The notes: generated by a model not told the origin, from the letters alone. Numbered from the stretch's first letter, positions 30,656 through 40,110 are shown. The stretch: DNA of 64,000 bases from CAVQLX01 sp963811605 (GCA_963811605.1 CAWESA010000003.1:248001-312000); one strand, 5' to 3'. Numbers and translations: made by a program.

Positions 30656-31408
30656 ATGCGCTCGCTCGTTCCGGTCGCGCTGGTCCTGCTCGTCGGCATG
30701 CACGACGTGCGGGCCGAGGTGCTGGGTGGTGGCCTTCCCGGCACCGACTGTCGCACGGTGTTCGAGGGCGTCAGCGCGACCAGTGGCAGCAGCGGGGTGG
30801 TGTGCGAGGACGGCGACCCCGCGTGCGACGCCGACGGCGTCGCCGACGGGACGTGCCACTTCTCCGTCGCCGTGTGCACCGGCACGGCGATGGGGTCGTG
30901 CGGCACCACGCCGCTGTCGGCCATCACGGTCGCCGGACTGGCGCTCGCGCCTCCCGACGTCCCGGCGCCCGACGGCACCTGCGGGGAGTCGCTCGCGGTC
31001 GCCGTCCCCGTGGGACGCGCCGCTGGCGCGACCACCCGGGCGCGGGACGCGGCGTCGCTGCGCGACGTCGACTACCTCGATCTCTGCTGCGTATCGTCTC
31101 CCGCCACGGCGCTGGACGCGGCGCGCTGTGCGGTGAGCGTCGACCTGCCGGTGAGCGGCTGCGCCAACCCCACCATCCCCCGGCGCGCTCGCGCGGCCTT
31201 CGGCAAGGCGCGCGCGTTGGTCACGCAGTACGCCGATGACCCGTCGCGTGTCCGCCCGCTCGATCGTGCGCTGCGCCAGCTCGCCGTCGTCCGGAAGGCC
31301 GGCCGGCGCGTGGCGAAGCACGACGACTGTGGCGACGCGCTGGGACTCGTCGCGACCTACGCCGCCGACGCCGCCGGTGGCGCGCGGTCTCCGGCGACCC
31401 CGCGCTGA
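30656..31408 (+). CDS. Secreted cysteine-containing protein of unknown function
   Basis: 250 residues from ATG 30656. It has a signal peptide (MRSLVPVALVLLVGMHDVRAE) and about eleven Cys residues in patterns such as GVVCEDGDPACDADGVADGTC, read in pieces, followed by a C-terminal helical Arg/Ala region. An earlier ATG at 30602 would add 18 residues before the signal peptide and lies in a hairpin. I do not recognise a family. The composition resembles the other exported proteins here. Confidence 0.6.
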   Translation: MRSLVPVALVLLVGMHDVRAEVLGGGLPGTDCRTVFEGVSATSGSSGVVCEDGDPACDADGVADGTCHFSVAVCTGTAMGSCGTTPLSAITVAGLALAPPDVPAPDGTCGESLAVAVPVGRAAGATTRARDAASLRDVDYLDLCCVSSPATALDAARCAVSVDLPVSGCANPTIPRRARAAFGKARALVTQYADDPSRVRPLDRALRQLAVVRKAGRRVAKHDDCGDALGLVATYAADAAGGARSPATPR

Positions 31409-31450
31409 CCCGGGTGCTCGAGCCCTTGCGTCAGCCCGCCCGCCCAGTCA

Positions 31451-31486
31451 ATTCGTTCGTTGAACTGATCGATTCGTTCGATGAAC
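31451..31486 (+). promoter_or_regulatory. Tandem palindromic operator
   Basis: Two 15-bp direct repeats, 31451-31465 and 31472-31486, differ at one base and are offset by 21 bp, two helical turns. Each contains the palindrome GTTC-N3-GAAC. They end 3 bases before the ribosome site of the oxidoreductase gene (31500). A likely binding site for the HxlR regulator encoded at the end of the same unit. Confidence 0.65.
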
Positions 31487-31499
31487 CCGAGGAGGTCCC

Positions 31500-33761
31500 G
31501 TGAACGCGAGCAGCGAGTGGCATCGCACCGCGTGCATCCTCTGTAGTGTCAATTGCGGCGTCGAGGTGCAGATCGACGGACGGCACATCACCCGCGTCCG
31601 CGGCGACCGGGCGCATCCCGGCTCCAAGGGGTATGCCTGCGAGAAGGCGCAGCGGCTCGACTACTACCAGTCGAGCAGGGATCGCCTGCAGACACCGCTC
31701 CGGCGGCGCCCGGATGGCACGTTCGAGCCGATCGACTGGGACACCGCGGTCCGGGAGATCGCCGCCAAGCTGGCGGCGGTCCGTGACACCCACGGTGGCG
31801 CGACCATCTTCTATTACGGTGGTGGCGGCCAGGGGAATCATCTCGGCGGGGCGTACGGCGCGGCGACGCGCAAGGCGCTGGGGTCGATCTACTGCTCCAA
31901 CGCGCTCGCCCAGGAGAAGACGGGCGAGTTCTGGGTCGACGGCCAGCTCTTCGGCCGCCCGCGCTGTCACACGACCGGGGACTTCGAGCGCGCCGAGGTG
32001 GCCGTCTTCGTCGGCAAGAACCCGTGGCAGTCGCACGGCTTCCCGCGCGCGCGCGCGGTCCTGCGCGAGATCGCGTCGGATCCGGGGCGGGCGCTGATCG
32101 TCATCGATCCGCGCCGCACGGAGACGGCCGAGCTGGCGGATCATCACCTGCGCGTCCGTCCTGGCACGGACGCGTTCTGCCTGAGCGCGCTGCTGGCGAT
32201 CCTGATCGAGGAGGATCTCGTCGACCACGACTTCATCGCGCGTCACGCCAGCAACGGTGAGAGACTCGTGGAGGTGCTGCGCACGATCCCGATCGCGGAG
32301 TATGCCGCCCGCGCGGGCATCGCCGAGACCGCGCTGCGCGAGGTGGCGCGGCGCATCGGCCGGGCCAGCAGCGTGTCGATCTACGAGGATCTGGGCATCC
32401 AGCAGGCGCCGCACAGCACCCTCAACTCCTACCTCGAGAAGCTCGCGTACCTGCTCACCGGCAACTTCGCCAAGACGGGCGCGATGAACATCCACACGCG
32501 CATGGCCGGGCTCGGCGGCGGCCGGGATGGTGGCCGCACCAGCCCGGTCGGTGGCCACCGCATCATCACCGGTCTCATCCCCTGCAACGCCATCCCCGAC
32601 GAGATCCTCACCGACCACCCGAACCGCTTCCGGGCGGCAATCGTGGAATCAGCCAACCCCCTGCACTCGCTCGCCGACAGCCAGCGCATGCGCGAGGCCT
32701 TCGATGCCCTCGAGCTGGTCGTGGTGATCGACGTTGCGCTGACCGAGACCGCCCGCCACGCGCACTACGTGCTGCCCGCCGCGTCGCAGTTCGAGAAGTG
32801 GGAGGCGACCTTCTTCACGCTGGAGTTTCCCGACAACGTCTTCCAGCTGCGCGCGCCGATCTTCGATCCTCTTCCCGGCACGCTCGCCGAACCGGAGATC
32901 CATCGCCGTCTCGTGCGCGCCCTGGGCGCGCTGCGCGACGAGGATCTGGCGCCACTCCGGGCAGCGCTGGCGCAGGGTCGCGACGTGTTCGCCGGCGCCT
33001 TCCTCCACACCATGGCGGAGCGTCCCGACCTCGCCGGCATGGCGCCCGTGGTGCTCTACGAGACCCTCGGTGCGACGCTGGGCGAGGGCAGGGAGGCGAC
33101 GGCGCTCCTCTGGGGCGCCGCGCACACCTGCGCCATGAGCTATCCCGAGTCGGTCCGTCGCGCGGGGTTCTCGGGCGAGGGCCCGGCGCTCGGCGAATCG
33201 CTCTTCCAGGCCGTCCTCGATCGCCGCTCGGGGGTCACCTTCACGGTCGACGAGTATGCGGAGACGTGGGCGCGGCTGTGCACGCCGGACGGCACCATCA
33301 ACCTGACGATTCCCGAGCTGCTCGACGAGCTCACGCAGCTGCGCGACGAGCGCGCGGAGACGAACCCGGACTTCCCTTTCGTGCTCACCGCGGGTGAGCG
33401 CCGCACCTCGACCGCGAACACGATCTTTCGTGACCCGGCCTGGCGCAAGAAGGATGCGGCCGGCGCGTTGCGCATGAGCCCGGCCGACGCCGAGCGGCTC
33501 GGCGTCGCCGACGGCGGCCACGTCCGTGTGACCACGCAGCGCGGCACGACGGTCGCGACGGTCGAGGTGAACGATTGCATGCAGGCCGGCCACGTGAGCC
33601 TGCCCAACGGGCTCGGGCTCTGCTACCCGGACGCGGCGGGTCGTCCGATCGTGCACGGCGTGGCCCCGAACGAGCTCACGGCGTCCGGGGATCGTGACTG
33701 GCTGGCCGGTACGCCCTGGCACAAGCACGTGCGCGCCCGGGTCGAGATGGTCGCGGGCTGA
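31500..33761 (+). CDS. Molybdopterin oxidoreductase (formate dehydrogenase/DMSO reductase superfamily)
   Basis: 753 residues, full family length. GTG start with GAGGAGG at 31489-31495. N-terminal CILCSVNCGVEVQ...GYACEKA gives the four Cys of a 4Fe-4S site. The pterin motifs follow: VGKNPWQSHGFPRAR, VIDPRRTETAELADHHLRV and, at the C-terminus, the dinucleotide-binding domain RMSPADAERLGVADGG and HVSLPNGLGL. The metal ligand residue is not certain. It is a cytoplasmic-looking enzyme with no Tat signal. The HxlR gene follows after 2 bp, and the tandem operator sits just upstream, so it is probably regulated by that protein. Confidence 0.9.
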   Translation: MNASSEWHRTACILCSVNCGVEVQIDGRHITRVRGDRAHPGSKGYACEKAQRLDYYQSSRDRLQTPLRRRPDGTFEPIDWDTAVREIAAKLAAVRDTHGGATIFYYGGGGQGNHLGGAYGAATRKALGSIYCSNALAQEKTGEFWVDGQLFGRPRCHTTGDFERAEVAVFVGKNPWQSHGFPRARAVLREIASDPGRALIVIDPRRTETAELADHHLRVRPGTDAFCLSALLAILIEEDLVDHDFIARHASNGERLVEVLRTIPIAEYAARAGIAETALREVARRIGRASSVSIYEDLGIQQAPHSTLNSYLEKLAYLLTGNFAKTGAMNIHTRMAGLGGGRDGGRTSPVGGHRIITGLIPCNAIPDEILTDHPNRFRAAIVESANPLHSLADSQRMREAFDALELVVVIDVALTETARHAHYVLPAASQFEKWEATFFTLEFPDNVFQLRAPIFDPLPGTLAEPEIHRRLVRALGALRDEDLAPLRAALAQGRDVFAGAFLHTMAERPDLAGMAPVVLYETLGATLGEGREATALLWGAAHTCAMSYPESVRRAGFSGEGPALGESLFQAVLDRRSGVTFTVDEYAETWARLCTPDGTINLTIPELLDELTQLRDERAETNPDFPFVLTAGERRTSTANTIFRDPAWRKKDAAGALRMSPADAERLGVADGGHVRVTTQRGTTVATVEVNDCMQAGHVSLPNGLGLCYPDAAGRPIVHGVAPNELTASGDRDWLAGTPWHKHVRARVEMVAG

Positions 33762-33763
33762 GG

Positions 33764-34213
33764 GTGCGGCGGACTCGCTTCGATCGCTGGCCCTGTCCCA
33801 TCGCCCGCGCCACCGACCTGATCGGCGACTGGTGGACGCCGCTCGTGCTGCGCGAGGCGTTTGCCGGGCGCCGGCGCTTCGAGGACTTCCGGACCGCGCT
33901 CGACGTCCCGCGCGCCGTGCTCGCGAAGCGCCTCGAACGCCTGGTCGCCGAGGGCCTGCTGGTGAAGGTTCCGTATGCCGACCGTCCGCGCCGCTACGAG
34001 TACCGGCTCACCGACAAGGGCCGCGCGTTCTGGGACGTGCTCGCCGCGATGTGGCGCTGGGGCAGCGACTGGCTGTGGGCGGAGGGGAAGCGGCCTCCGG
34101 TGATGCTGGTCGATCCGGACACCGGCGCCGAGGTCAGGCCCGTGGTGGTCGACGAGCATACCGGCAAGCGCCTCGACGTCCGTCGCCTGCGCATGGCGCG
34201 CACGTCCCGCTAG
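33764..34213 (+). CDS. HxlR-family winged-helix regulator
   Basis: 149 residues. CPIARATDLIGDWWTPLVLREAF is the HxlR opening with its N-terminal Cys, which in some members senses electrophiles or redox. The recognition helix is in FRTALDVPRAVLAKRLERL and the wing is YEYRLTDKGRA. The GTG start lies 2 bp after the oxidoreductase stop, so translation is probably coupled. It is expected to bind the palindromes at 31451-31486 and control its own unit. Confidence 0.9.
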   Translation: MRRTRFDRWPCPIARATDLIGDWWTPLVLREAFAGRRRFEDFRTALDVPRAVLAKRLERLVAEGLLVKVPYADRPRRYEYRLTDKGRAFWDVLAAMWRWGSDWLWAEGKRPPVMLVDPDTGAEVRPVVVDEHTGKRLDVRRLRMARTSR

Positions 34214-34267
34214 AGGCGTCCGGTCCCGCGCGGTCGCAGGCTTGAGCCGCGACGGGGTTGTCGCCTA

Positions 34268-35029
34268 TTGAGCCAGCCCGTGACCCGCTTCCAGGATCGT
34301 ATCGTCCTCGTCACCGGCGCCGCCTCCGGTATCGGCCGCGCCATCGCCGAGCGCCTGGCCGACGAAGGAGCCCACGTCTGCGCGCTCGACGTGCAGCCGG
34401 AGGGGCTGGCCGCGCTGGCCGCCGGTCTGCGGGCGCGCGGCATCGCGGTGGCGACGCGCCGGTGCGACGTGAGCGACGAGGCCGAAGTGAACGCCGCCGT
34501 CGGCGAATGCGTCGCGCGCGACGGGCGGCTCGACGTGCTGGTCAACGTCGCGGCCATCCTGCGCGCCGATCGCCTCCACGAGCTGCGCACCGAGGACTGG
34601 CAGCGCGTTCTCGCCGTCAACCTGACCGGAACCTTCTTCACCTGTCGCGCCGCGCTGCCGCATCTGCTGGCGGCGCGTGGCAACATCGTCAACGTCGCTT
34701 CCACGGCCGCGGTGCACGGCCAGCCCTATGCCGGCGCCTACGCGGCGTCGAAGGGCGGCATGCTGGCGCTCACCAAGTCGATCGCGATCGACTACGTGAA
34801 GCAGGGCGTGCGGGCGAACGCGGTCCTGCCCTGCGACATCGCGACGCCCATGTTCTCGCAGTTTGCCATGCCCGAGGGCGGTGACTGGAAGCTCCTGAAG
34901 CGCGTGATGGCGCCGAAGGGGTCCGGCGTCCCGGCCGACGTGGCGGGCGTCGTCGCCATGCTGGCCAGCGACGACGCCGCCCACGTGACCGGCGCCGAGG
35001 TGCGCGTGGACGGCGGCTGCCTCGCCTAG
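34268..35029 (+). CDS. Short-chain dehydrogenase/reductase
   Basis: 253 residues. Classical SDR: TGAASGIG nucleotide loop, NVAA at the NNAG position, catalytic Ser in NVASTAA and the YAASK pair (Tyr, Lys). C-terminal EVRVDGG is typical. Oxidises or reduces an alcohol/ketone with NAD(P). Start unclear: TTG at 34268 or GTG at 34280. The stop codon TAG (35027-35029) lies within the CTAG target of the IS element immediately downstream, so the gene is not disrupted. Confidence 0.88.
   Translation: MSQPVTRFQDRIVLVTGAASGIGRAIAERLADEGAHVCALDVQPEGLAALAAGLRARGIAVATRRCDVSDEAEVNAAVGECVARDGRLDVLVNVAAILRADRLHELRTEDWQRVLAVNLTGTFFTCRAALPHLLAARGNIVNVASTAAVHGQPYAGAYAASKGGMLALTKSIAIDYVKQGVRANAVLPCDIATPMFSQFAMPEGGDWKLLKRVMAPKGSGVPADVAGVVAMLASDDAAHVTGAEVRVDGGCLA
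35026..35029. repeat. CTAG target duplication, left copy
   Basis: CTAG directly flanks the left inverted repeat and is repeated at 36532-36535. Because CTAG is itself a palindrome, it could also be read as part of the inverted repeat. Its TAG is the stop codon of the SDR gene. Confidence 0.7.
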
Positions 35030-35045
35030 CAGCCCGTGGTGAAAG
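35030..35045 (+). repeat. IS left inverted repeat
   Basis: Perfect 16-bp partner of 36516-36531. Confidence 0.88.
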
Positions 35046-35077
35046 TCGCCATGCGCACCGTGCCGCCCGGCCGCCGA

Positions 35078-35083
35078 TATGAT
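35078..35083 (+). promoter_or_regulatory. Candidate -10 of the transposase gene
   Basis: TATGAT (five of six consensus bases) just inside the left end and 13 bp before ATG 35096. No clear -35 hexamer at the usual distance. Confidence 0.35.
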
Positions 35084-35095
35084 AGACGGACGCGC

Positions 35096-36535
35096 ATGGC
35101 GATGGGGCGGTGGGGGGCGGAGCAGGCGCCACTGTTCGTGACACACCAGCAGTTGCGCGCGGTCGGCGGGCACCCGTTCTACGAAGCGCTGGAGCGGGTG
35201 CTGCGCGCGGCGGGGTTCGACGCCTTCGTCGAAGCGCGGTGCGCGCCGTTCTACGCGGCGACGATGGGCCGGCCGAGCGTGGCCCCGGGCGTGTACTTCC
35301 GCTGCTTGCTGGTCGGCTACTTCGAAGGGCTCGACAGCGAGCGCGGGATTGCGTGGCGGGTGGCGGACGCCCTCAGCCTGCGGCGGTTTCTCGGGCTGGC
35401 GCTGGACACGCCGCCGCCGGACCACTCGACGCTGTCGCGCACGCGGCGGCGGCTCGCTCTCGAGACCCACGGGCAGGTGTTCACCTGGGTGCTGGGGGTG
35501 CTGGCGACCGCGGGGCTGGTCAAGGGGCAGACCGTCGGCGTGGACGCGACGACGCTGGAGGCGAACGCGGCGTTGCGGTCGATCGTGCGGCGCGAGGATG
35601 GCCAGAGCTACGAGGCGTTTCTGACGGAGCTGGCGCACGCCTCGGGCATCGAGACGCCGACGCGCGCCCAGCTGGCGCGGCTGGATCGGCGGCGGCGCAA
35701 GAAGGGTGCGAATGGGGAGTGGGTGAATCCGCACGAGCCCGACGCCCAGATCACGAAGATGAAGGATGGGCGCACGCACTTGGCGCACAAGCAGGAGCAG
35801 GCCGTCGACCTCGACACGGGGGCGGTGCTCGCGGTCACGCTCACGGGCGGGGCCGCAGGCGACACGACGACGCTGCCGACGACGCTCGCCGCCACCACGG
35901 CGAACCTCGCCACGGTCCGCGGGGCCGCGGCGGACACTGCGACCGCCGCGCGCCTGGCCCCGCGCCTCGCGGGCGTCGTGGCCGACAAGGGGTACCACAG
36001 CAACGCGGTGCTGGTGGCGCTGACCGCCGCGGGGCACCGCAGCTACATTGCGGAGCCCGACCGTGGGCGCCGCGACTGGACGGACAAAGCGACCGAACGG
36101 GACGCCGTGTACGCCAACCGCCGTCGCATCCGTGGGCGCCGTGGCAAGGCACTGCTCCGGTCGCGTGGGGAGTTGCTCGAACGGCCCTTCGCGCACGCGC
36201 TTGAGACCGGGGCGATGCGGCGGACGCACCTGCGCCGGCATGAGAACATCCTCAAGCGGCTCTTGGTGCACGTCAGCGGGCTCAACTTGGGCCTGCTGAT
36301 GCGGACGCGCTTCGGCGTGGGCACGCCGCGGGGCCTGCAGGGGCGGGCGGACCTGCTCACCCGCTTGGTCGAGCTCCTGCAGCGGCTGTGGGCGGTCATC
36401 GTCGCGCGCTGCGACCGCCGCGACCGGCGCGGGCTCGCCCTCGGGGTACGGCTGGCGCTCCGCCGTGGTGGGCGCGAGTCGGCGGCCGGCGGTGCGGCGC
36501 CCGTCGCCATCGCGGCTTTCACCACGGGCTGCTAG
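35096..36535 (+). CDS. IS1182-like DDE transposase
   Basis: 479 residues. The N-terminal DUF772-type region contains HPFYEALERVL and MGRPSVAPGVYFRCLLVG. DDE residues: Asp in VGVDATTLEANA, Asp in GVVADKGYHS and Glu in RSRGELLERPFAH. The last codon uses the first base of the flanking CTAG and the stop codon is the TAG of that target site, so the frame ends outside the element. Start: ATG 35096 follows the TATGAT; GTG 35036 or ATG 35051 would be longer options. Confidence 0.88.
   Translation: MAMGRWGAEQAPLFVTHQQLRAVGGHPFYEALERVLRAAGFDAFVEARCAPFYAATMGRPSVAPGVYFRCLLVGYFEGLDSERGIAWRVADALSLRRFLGLALDTPPPDHSTLSRTRRRLALETHGQVFTWVLGVLATAGLVKGQTVGVDATTLEANAALRSIVRREDGQSYEAFLTELAHASGIETPTRAQLARLDRRRRKKGANGEWVNPHEPDAQITKMKDGRTHLAHKQEQAVDLDTGAVLAVTLTGGAAGDTTTLPTTLAATTANLATVRGAAADTATAARLAPRLAGVVADKGYHSNAVLVALTAAGHRSYIAEPDRGRRDWTDKATERDAVYANRRRIRGRRGKALLRSRGELLERPFAHALETGAMRRTHLRRHENILKRLLVHVSGLNLGLLMRTRFGVGTPRGLQGRADLLTRLVELLQRLWAVIVARCDRRDRRGLALGVRLALRRGGRESAAGGAAPVAIAAFTTGC
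36516..36531 (-). repeat. IS right inverted repeat
   Basis: Perfect 16-bp partner of 35030-35045. Confidence 0.88.
36532..36535. repeat. CTAG target duplication, right copy
   Basis: CTAG repeated from 35026-35029. Its TAG serves as the transposase stop codon. Confidence 0.7.
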
Positions 36536-36615
36536 CCGGGTCCGTCTCGGCGCCGGGGAATCCCCTGAACGGGTGTTGTGCGGTCTTCCGTGGACACGGT
36601 ACACCCGCCGGTCAT

Positions 36616-38079
36616 ATGCGACCCCTCCGCGTGACCCTCGTCCTTGGCCTGTGCGCGGTCCTGCTGCTCGGTGGATCGACGGCCGCCCAGGTGTCGAGTC
36701 CCACCATCGAGGGGCCGATCACGGGCCCGGGGACTCCCTTCGTGCAGACGACGTCGTTCGACCTCGGCACCGTCGGCTACGTCCAGGAGGAGTACTTCCT
36801 TTCCGGGATGGCACACGCGTTCACGAGCACCGGTCCGCTCGGTACCGACGGCAAGTGGAGCGTCGTCCCGGCGGCATCGGCGGACTACAAGACCCGCATC
36901 GTCGTCTACCGGCCCGCAAACCGGAAGAAGTTCAACGGGACGGTCGTGATGGAGTGGCTCAACGTCAGCGGCGGCGTCGACGCGGGTCCCGACTGGTCGC
37001 TGGCGCACACGGAGTTCATCCGCGCGGGCTACGCCTGGGTCGGCGTCTCGGCCCAGTTCGTCGGAGTCGAGGGCGGACCCGGCCTCGTCCCCATCATCAG
37101 CCTTCCGCTCAAGTCGGTGGATGCGGCGCGCTACGGCTCGCTGCACCATCCCGGCGACAGCTTCTCGTACGACATCTTCTCGCAGGCGGGGCAGGCGATC
37201 CGGCAGCCGTCGGGGCCGAGCCCGCTCGGCGACCTGAAGATCAAGCGCGTGATCGCCGCTGGCGAGTCGCAGTCTTCGTTCCGGATGATCACCTACATCA
37301 ACGCCATCCACGGCGGCACCCATCTCTTCGATGGCTACTTCGTTCACAGTCGCGGCTCCATCGGCGCGGCATTGTCCGAGGCGCCCCAGCCGGCCGTCGC
37401 GGTACCGGGGACCGCGCTCATCCGCGACGACATCGACGTGCCGGTGCTCACCCTCGAGACCGAGAGCGATCTCACGTTCCTCAACTACCTCGCCGCCCGG
37501 CAGGCTGACGGCAAGAACTTCCGGCTGTGGGAGGTCGCCGGCACGTCGCACGCGGACAGCTACCTGGTGGTCACGGGACCGGCCGACCTCGGCCGCTCGG
37601 CGGATGTCGTCGACCTCGTCGTGTCGGCGTCTCCGCTCCCGGGCATCATCGACTGCGGGAAGCCGATCAACTCGGGGCCGCAGCACTTCGTGGTGAAGGC
37701 CGCGTTCTCGGCACTCGACCGCTGGATCCGGCGGGGCAAGCCGCCACGCTCCGCGCCCCGCCTCGAGGTCGCCCCCGGGCCGCCACCCGCCATCATTCGG
37801 GACGCGAACGGGATCGGCGTCGGGGGCATCCGGACGCCGCAGGTCGACGTTCCCATCGCCTCCTTCACCGGCCAGCAGCCGGGTCCCGTCATCTGCGCCC
37901 TCTTCGGCACCACCACGCCCTTCGACGATGCGAAGCTGGCGTCGCTGTATCCGACCCGTCGGGCCTTCGTGTCGGCCTACAGGAAGGCTGTCGCACGCGC
38001 GGTGAAGGGCCGCTGGATCCTGCCCAGCGACGCGAAGCTCATGCGCCGGTGGGTCGCCGGCTCGAACATCGGCGGCTGA
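36616..38079 (+). CDS. Secreted alpha/beta hydrolase domain protein
   Basis: 487 residues. Signal peptide (MRPLRVTLVLGLCAVLLLGGSTAAQ), then an alpha/beta hydrolase of the type that uses a GESQS nucleophile elbow (AAGESQSSF). A likely catalytic acid is the Glu in TLETESDL and the His is in EVAGTSHAD. It cleaves an unknown ester or amide in the periplasm or outside. Start ATG 36616 fits the signal peptide. The IS element lies immediately upstream and may separate it from its former promoter. 77 bp before the amine oxidase gene. Confidence 0.8.
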   Translation: MRPLRVTLVLGLCAVLLLGGSTAAQVSSPTIEGPITGPGTPFVQTTSFDLGTVGYVQEEYFLSGMAHAFTSTGPLGTDGKWSVVPAASADYKTRIVVYRPANRKKFNGTVVMEWLNVSGGVDAGPDWSLAHTEFIRAGYAWVGVSAQFVGVEGGPGLVPIISLPLKSVDAARYGSLHHPGDSFSYDIFSQAGQAIRQPSGPSPLGDLKIKRVIAAGESQSSFRMITYINAIHGGTHLFDGYFVHSRGSIGAALSEAPQPAVAVPGTALIRDDIDVPVLTLETESDLTFLNYLAARQADGKNFRLWEVAGTSHADSYLVVTGPADLGRSADVVDLVVSASPLPGIIDCGKPINSGPQHFVVKAAFSALDRWIRRGKPPRSAPRLEVAPGPPPAIIRDANGIGVGGIRTPQVDVPIASFTGQQPGPVICALFGTTTPFDDAKLASLYPTRRAFVSAYRKAVARAVKGRWILPSDAKLMRRWVAGSNIGG

Positions 38080-38156
38080 AGGCCACGGCCGTCGGCCCCG
38101 CCCCGCGCGATTCGCCGGGAGTGGTCCGAGCGCGCCATCGAGGGGTAGGGGAGCGC

Positions 38157-39727
38157 ATGGCCCGGACGCCGCTCCTCCGCAAGCTGCAAGACCTGGTTCG
38201 CCAGGACGACGGCTTCTGCCTCGACCCCGTGCTGTCGCGACGCCAGGTGCTCGCGGCGGCCGGCGCGCTGGCCGGCGCCGCGCTCGCGCACGATCTGCTC
38301 GGAGCGCCGCCCGCCGGTGCGGCCACGGAGACCCGCATCGCCATCGTCGGAGGCGGCTTGGCGGGTCTGGCCGCCGCGCTGCACCTCCACGACCACGGCG
38401 TCGCGGCGACCGTGTACGAGGCGTCCGCCCGCGTCGGCGGTCGGGTCGAGTCGGATACGACCTCGTGGCTGGCGACGCAGGTGAGCGAGCACTGCGCGGA
38501 GCTCATCGACACGGGGCATCACACCATGCGTCGCCTCGCGCGTCGCTTCCACTTGCGGCTCGACAACCTGCACCACGGCGAGGTGCCGGGTTCGACCGAC
38601 ACCCTCTACTTCGGCGGCGCCTACTACTCCGCGCGCGACGCCGTGCGCGATTTCCATCCCGTCGCCAGGGCGGTGCGGCGGGATCTGCATGCCGCGAACT
38701 TCCCGACGCGGTGGGACCAGTTCACCGACCCGGGACGCGCGCTCGATGCGATGAGCGTCCGCGACTGGATCCAGAGCCGGGTGCCCGGGGGACTCGCCTC
38801 GCCCATGGGCACGCTCCTCGACGTCGCCTACAACACCGAGTACGGCCGCGAGACGAGCGTGCAGAGCGCCCTCAACCTCGTCTACCTGCTCGGATACCAG
38901 CCGAGCCGGCGCGGGTTCGCCGTCCTCGGTGTCTCCGATGAGACCTTCCACGTGCGGGGCGGCAACGACCAGATTCCCGCCCGCATGGCGGCCGCGCTGC
39001 CCGGCGGGGCGGTACAGCTCGGCTGGCGATTGCGTCGTATCGTCCGCGAGCCCGATGCCACGTGGCGGCTCGTGTTCGATGGCCGTCCCGACGTCGTCGC
39101 CGACCACGTGCTGCTGGCGATCCCGTTCTCGGTCCTGCGCACACTCGACTACGCCGACGCGGGCTTCGACTCAGTCAAGCGAACGGCGATCGAGGAGCTG
39201 GGATACGGCACGAACGCCAAGCTCGCGCTCCAGTTCCGCAGCCGGCCATGGCGCGGTCGCGGTGCGTGGGCAAGTCGACCGGCGAGATATTCACCGACCT
39301 CGAGTTCCAGAACACGTGGGAGGTCTCGCGCCGTCAGCCGGGCGACGAGGGCATCCTCGTCAACTACACGGGCGGCGACGCCGGTGCGGCGCTGTCCGAC
39401 GTGACCCCGCGCGGGATCGACGCCGCTGCGCGCGACTTCCTGGCCCAGCTCGAGCGCGTCTTCCCCGGGATCGGCGCCGAGTGGACCGGCCGCGCGACGC
39501 TCTCCGCGCCGACGGAGGAGCCGCTGCGCCGCGGCTCGTATGCGTGCTACCTGGTGGGCCAGTACACGAAGTTCGGCGGCGCCGAAGGCGCGCGCGCCGG
39601 CACCTGCCACTTCGCCGGCGAGCACTGCTCGGCCGACTTCCAGGGCTACATGGAAGGCGCGGCGGTGGAGGGCATCCGCGCTGCCAAAGAGATCCTGCGT
39701 GACCTCCGCCAGGCCGCCAGCATCTAG
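38157..39727 (+). CDS. Flavin monoamine oxidase family protein with Tat-type signal, one frameshift
   Basis: About 523 residues when a shift near 39250-39275 is corrected. GGGGAG precedes ATG 38157. The N-terminus has SRRQVLAAAGALAGAAL, a Tat-like signal after an unusually long n-region of about 28 residues. FAD-binding GGGLAGLAAALHL and VYEASARVGGRVES are present. The second frame starts at CVGKSTGEIFTD and carries the C-terminal FAD motif HFAGEHCSADFQGYMEGA. Members oxidise primary or polyamines to aldehydes with release of H2O2. One indel breaks the frame; the rest is intact, so I call it a gene with a likely error or a very recent mutation. Confidence 0.78.
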
Positions 39728-40014
39728 GTCGAGACACCCCAGCAGGTCGCGGCGCTGCTGCGCAAGGCGCTCGAGTACCTCCTTCCGGAGCGGCTCGTGG
39801 TGTCGAACGACTGCGGGTTCGGGCGCGAGGGGCTGCCGCGGCGGGTGGCGTTCTACAAGATCGTGTCGCTCGTGCAGGCACGAATCTCGTACGGACGGAG
39901 CTGGGGTTGCCCGGGGCCGACGTGCTGGTGACCGATCCGAAGCTGCAGCTCTTCCGACGCGATCCGCGTGATGTGCCCGCAAGGGGACCTCGCTGCTCGC
40001 TGTCATCGTGCTGA
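39728..40014 (+). pseudogene. Methionine-synthase (MetE-like) C-terminal remnant
   Basis: Right after the amine oxidase stop, in the same frame, comes VETPQQVAALLRKALEYLL and VVSNDCGFGREGLPRRVAFYK, which match the C-terminal part of cobalamin-independent methionine synthase family proteins, including the zinc-ligand Cys in NDCGFGR. After a shift near 39870 the match continues as GTNLVRTELGLPGADVLV. Only about 85 of the usual 340 or more residues remain, with no start codon and no N-terminal part, so it is a remnant. Confidence 0.7.
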
Positions 40015-40110
40015 CAAACGCCGGCGGGCAGGCCCCCCGAGGACCCGGCCGGAGCCCGGCGCACCCGCCCGACGGGGCAGGAAAATGTAGACTTCTCACG
40101 ACCTTGGACA

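Larger units (their letters stand above)
35030..36531 (+). mobile_element. IS element of the IS1182/IS5-like type, about 1.5 kb
   Basis: Bounded by 16-bp perfect inverted repeats that begin CAGCCCGTGG (35030-35045 and 36516-36531), extendable to 24 bp with two mismatches. Flanked by CTAG on both sides. It carries one DDE transposase on the plus strand. It separates the SDR from the alpha/beta hydrolase downstream. Ends are intact, so it may be a recent and active insertion. Confidence 0.88.
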
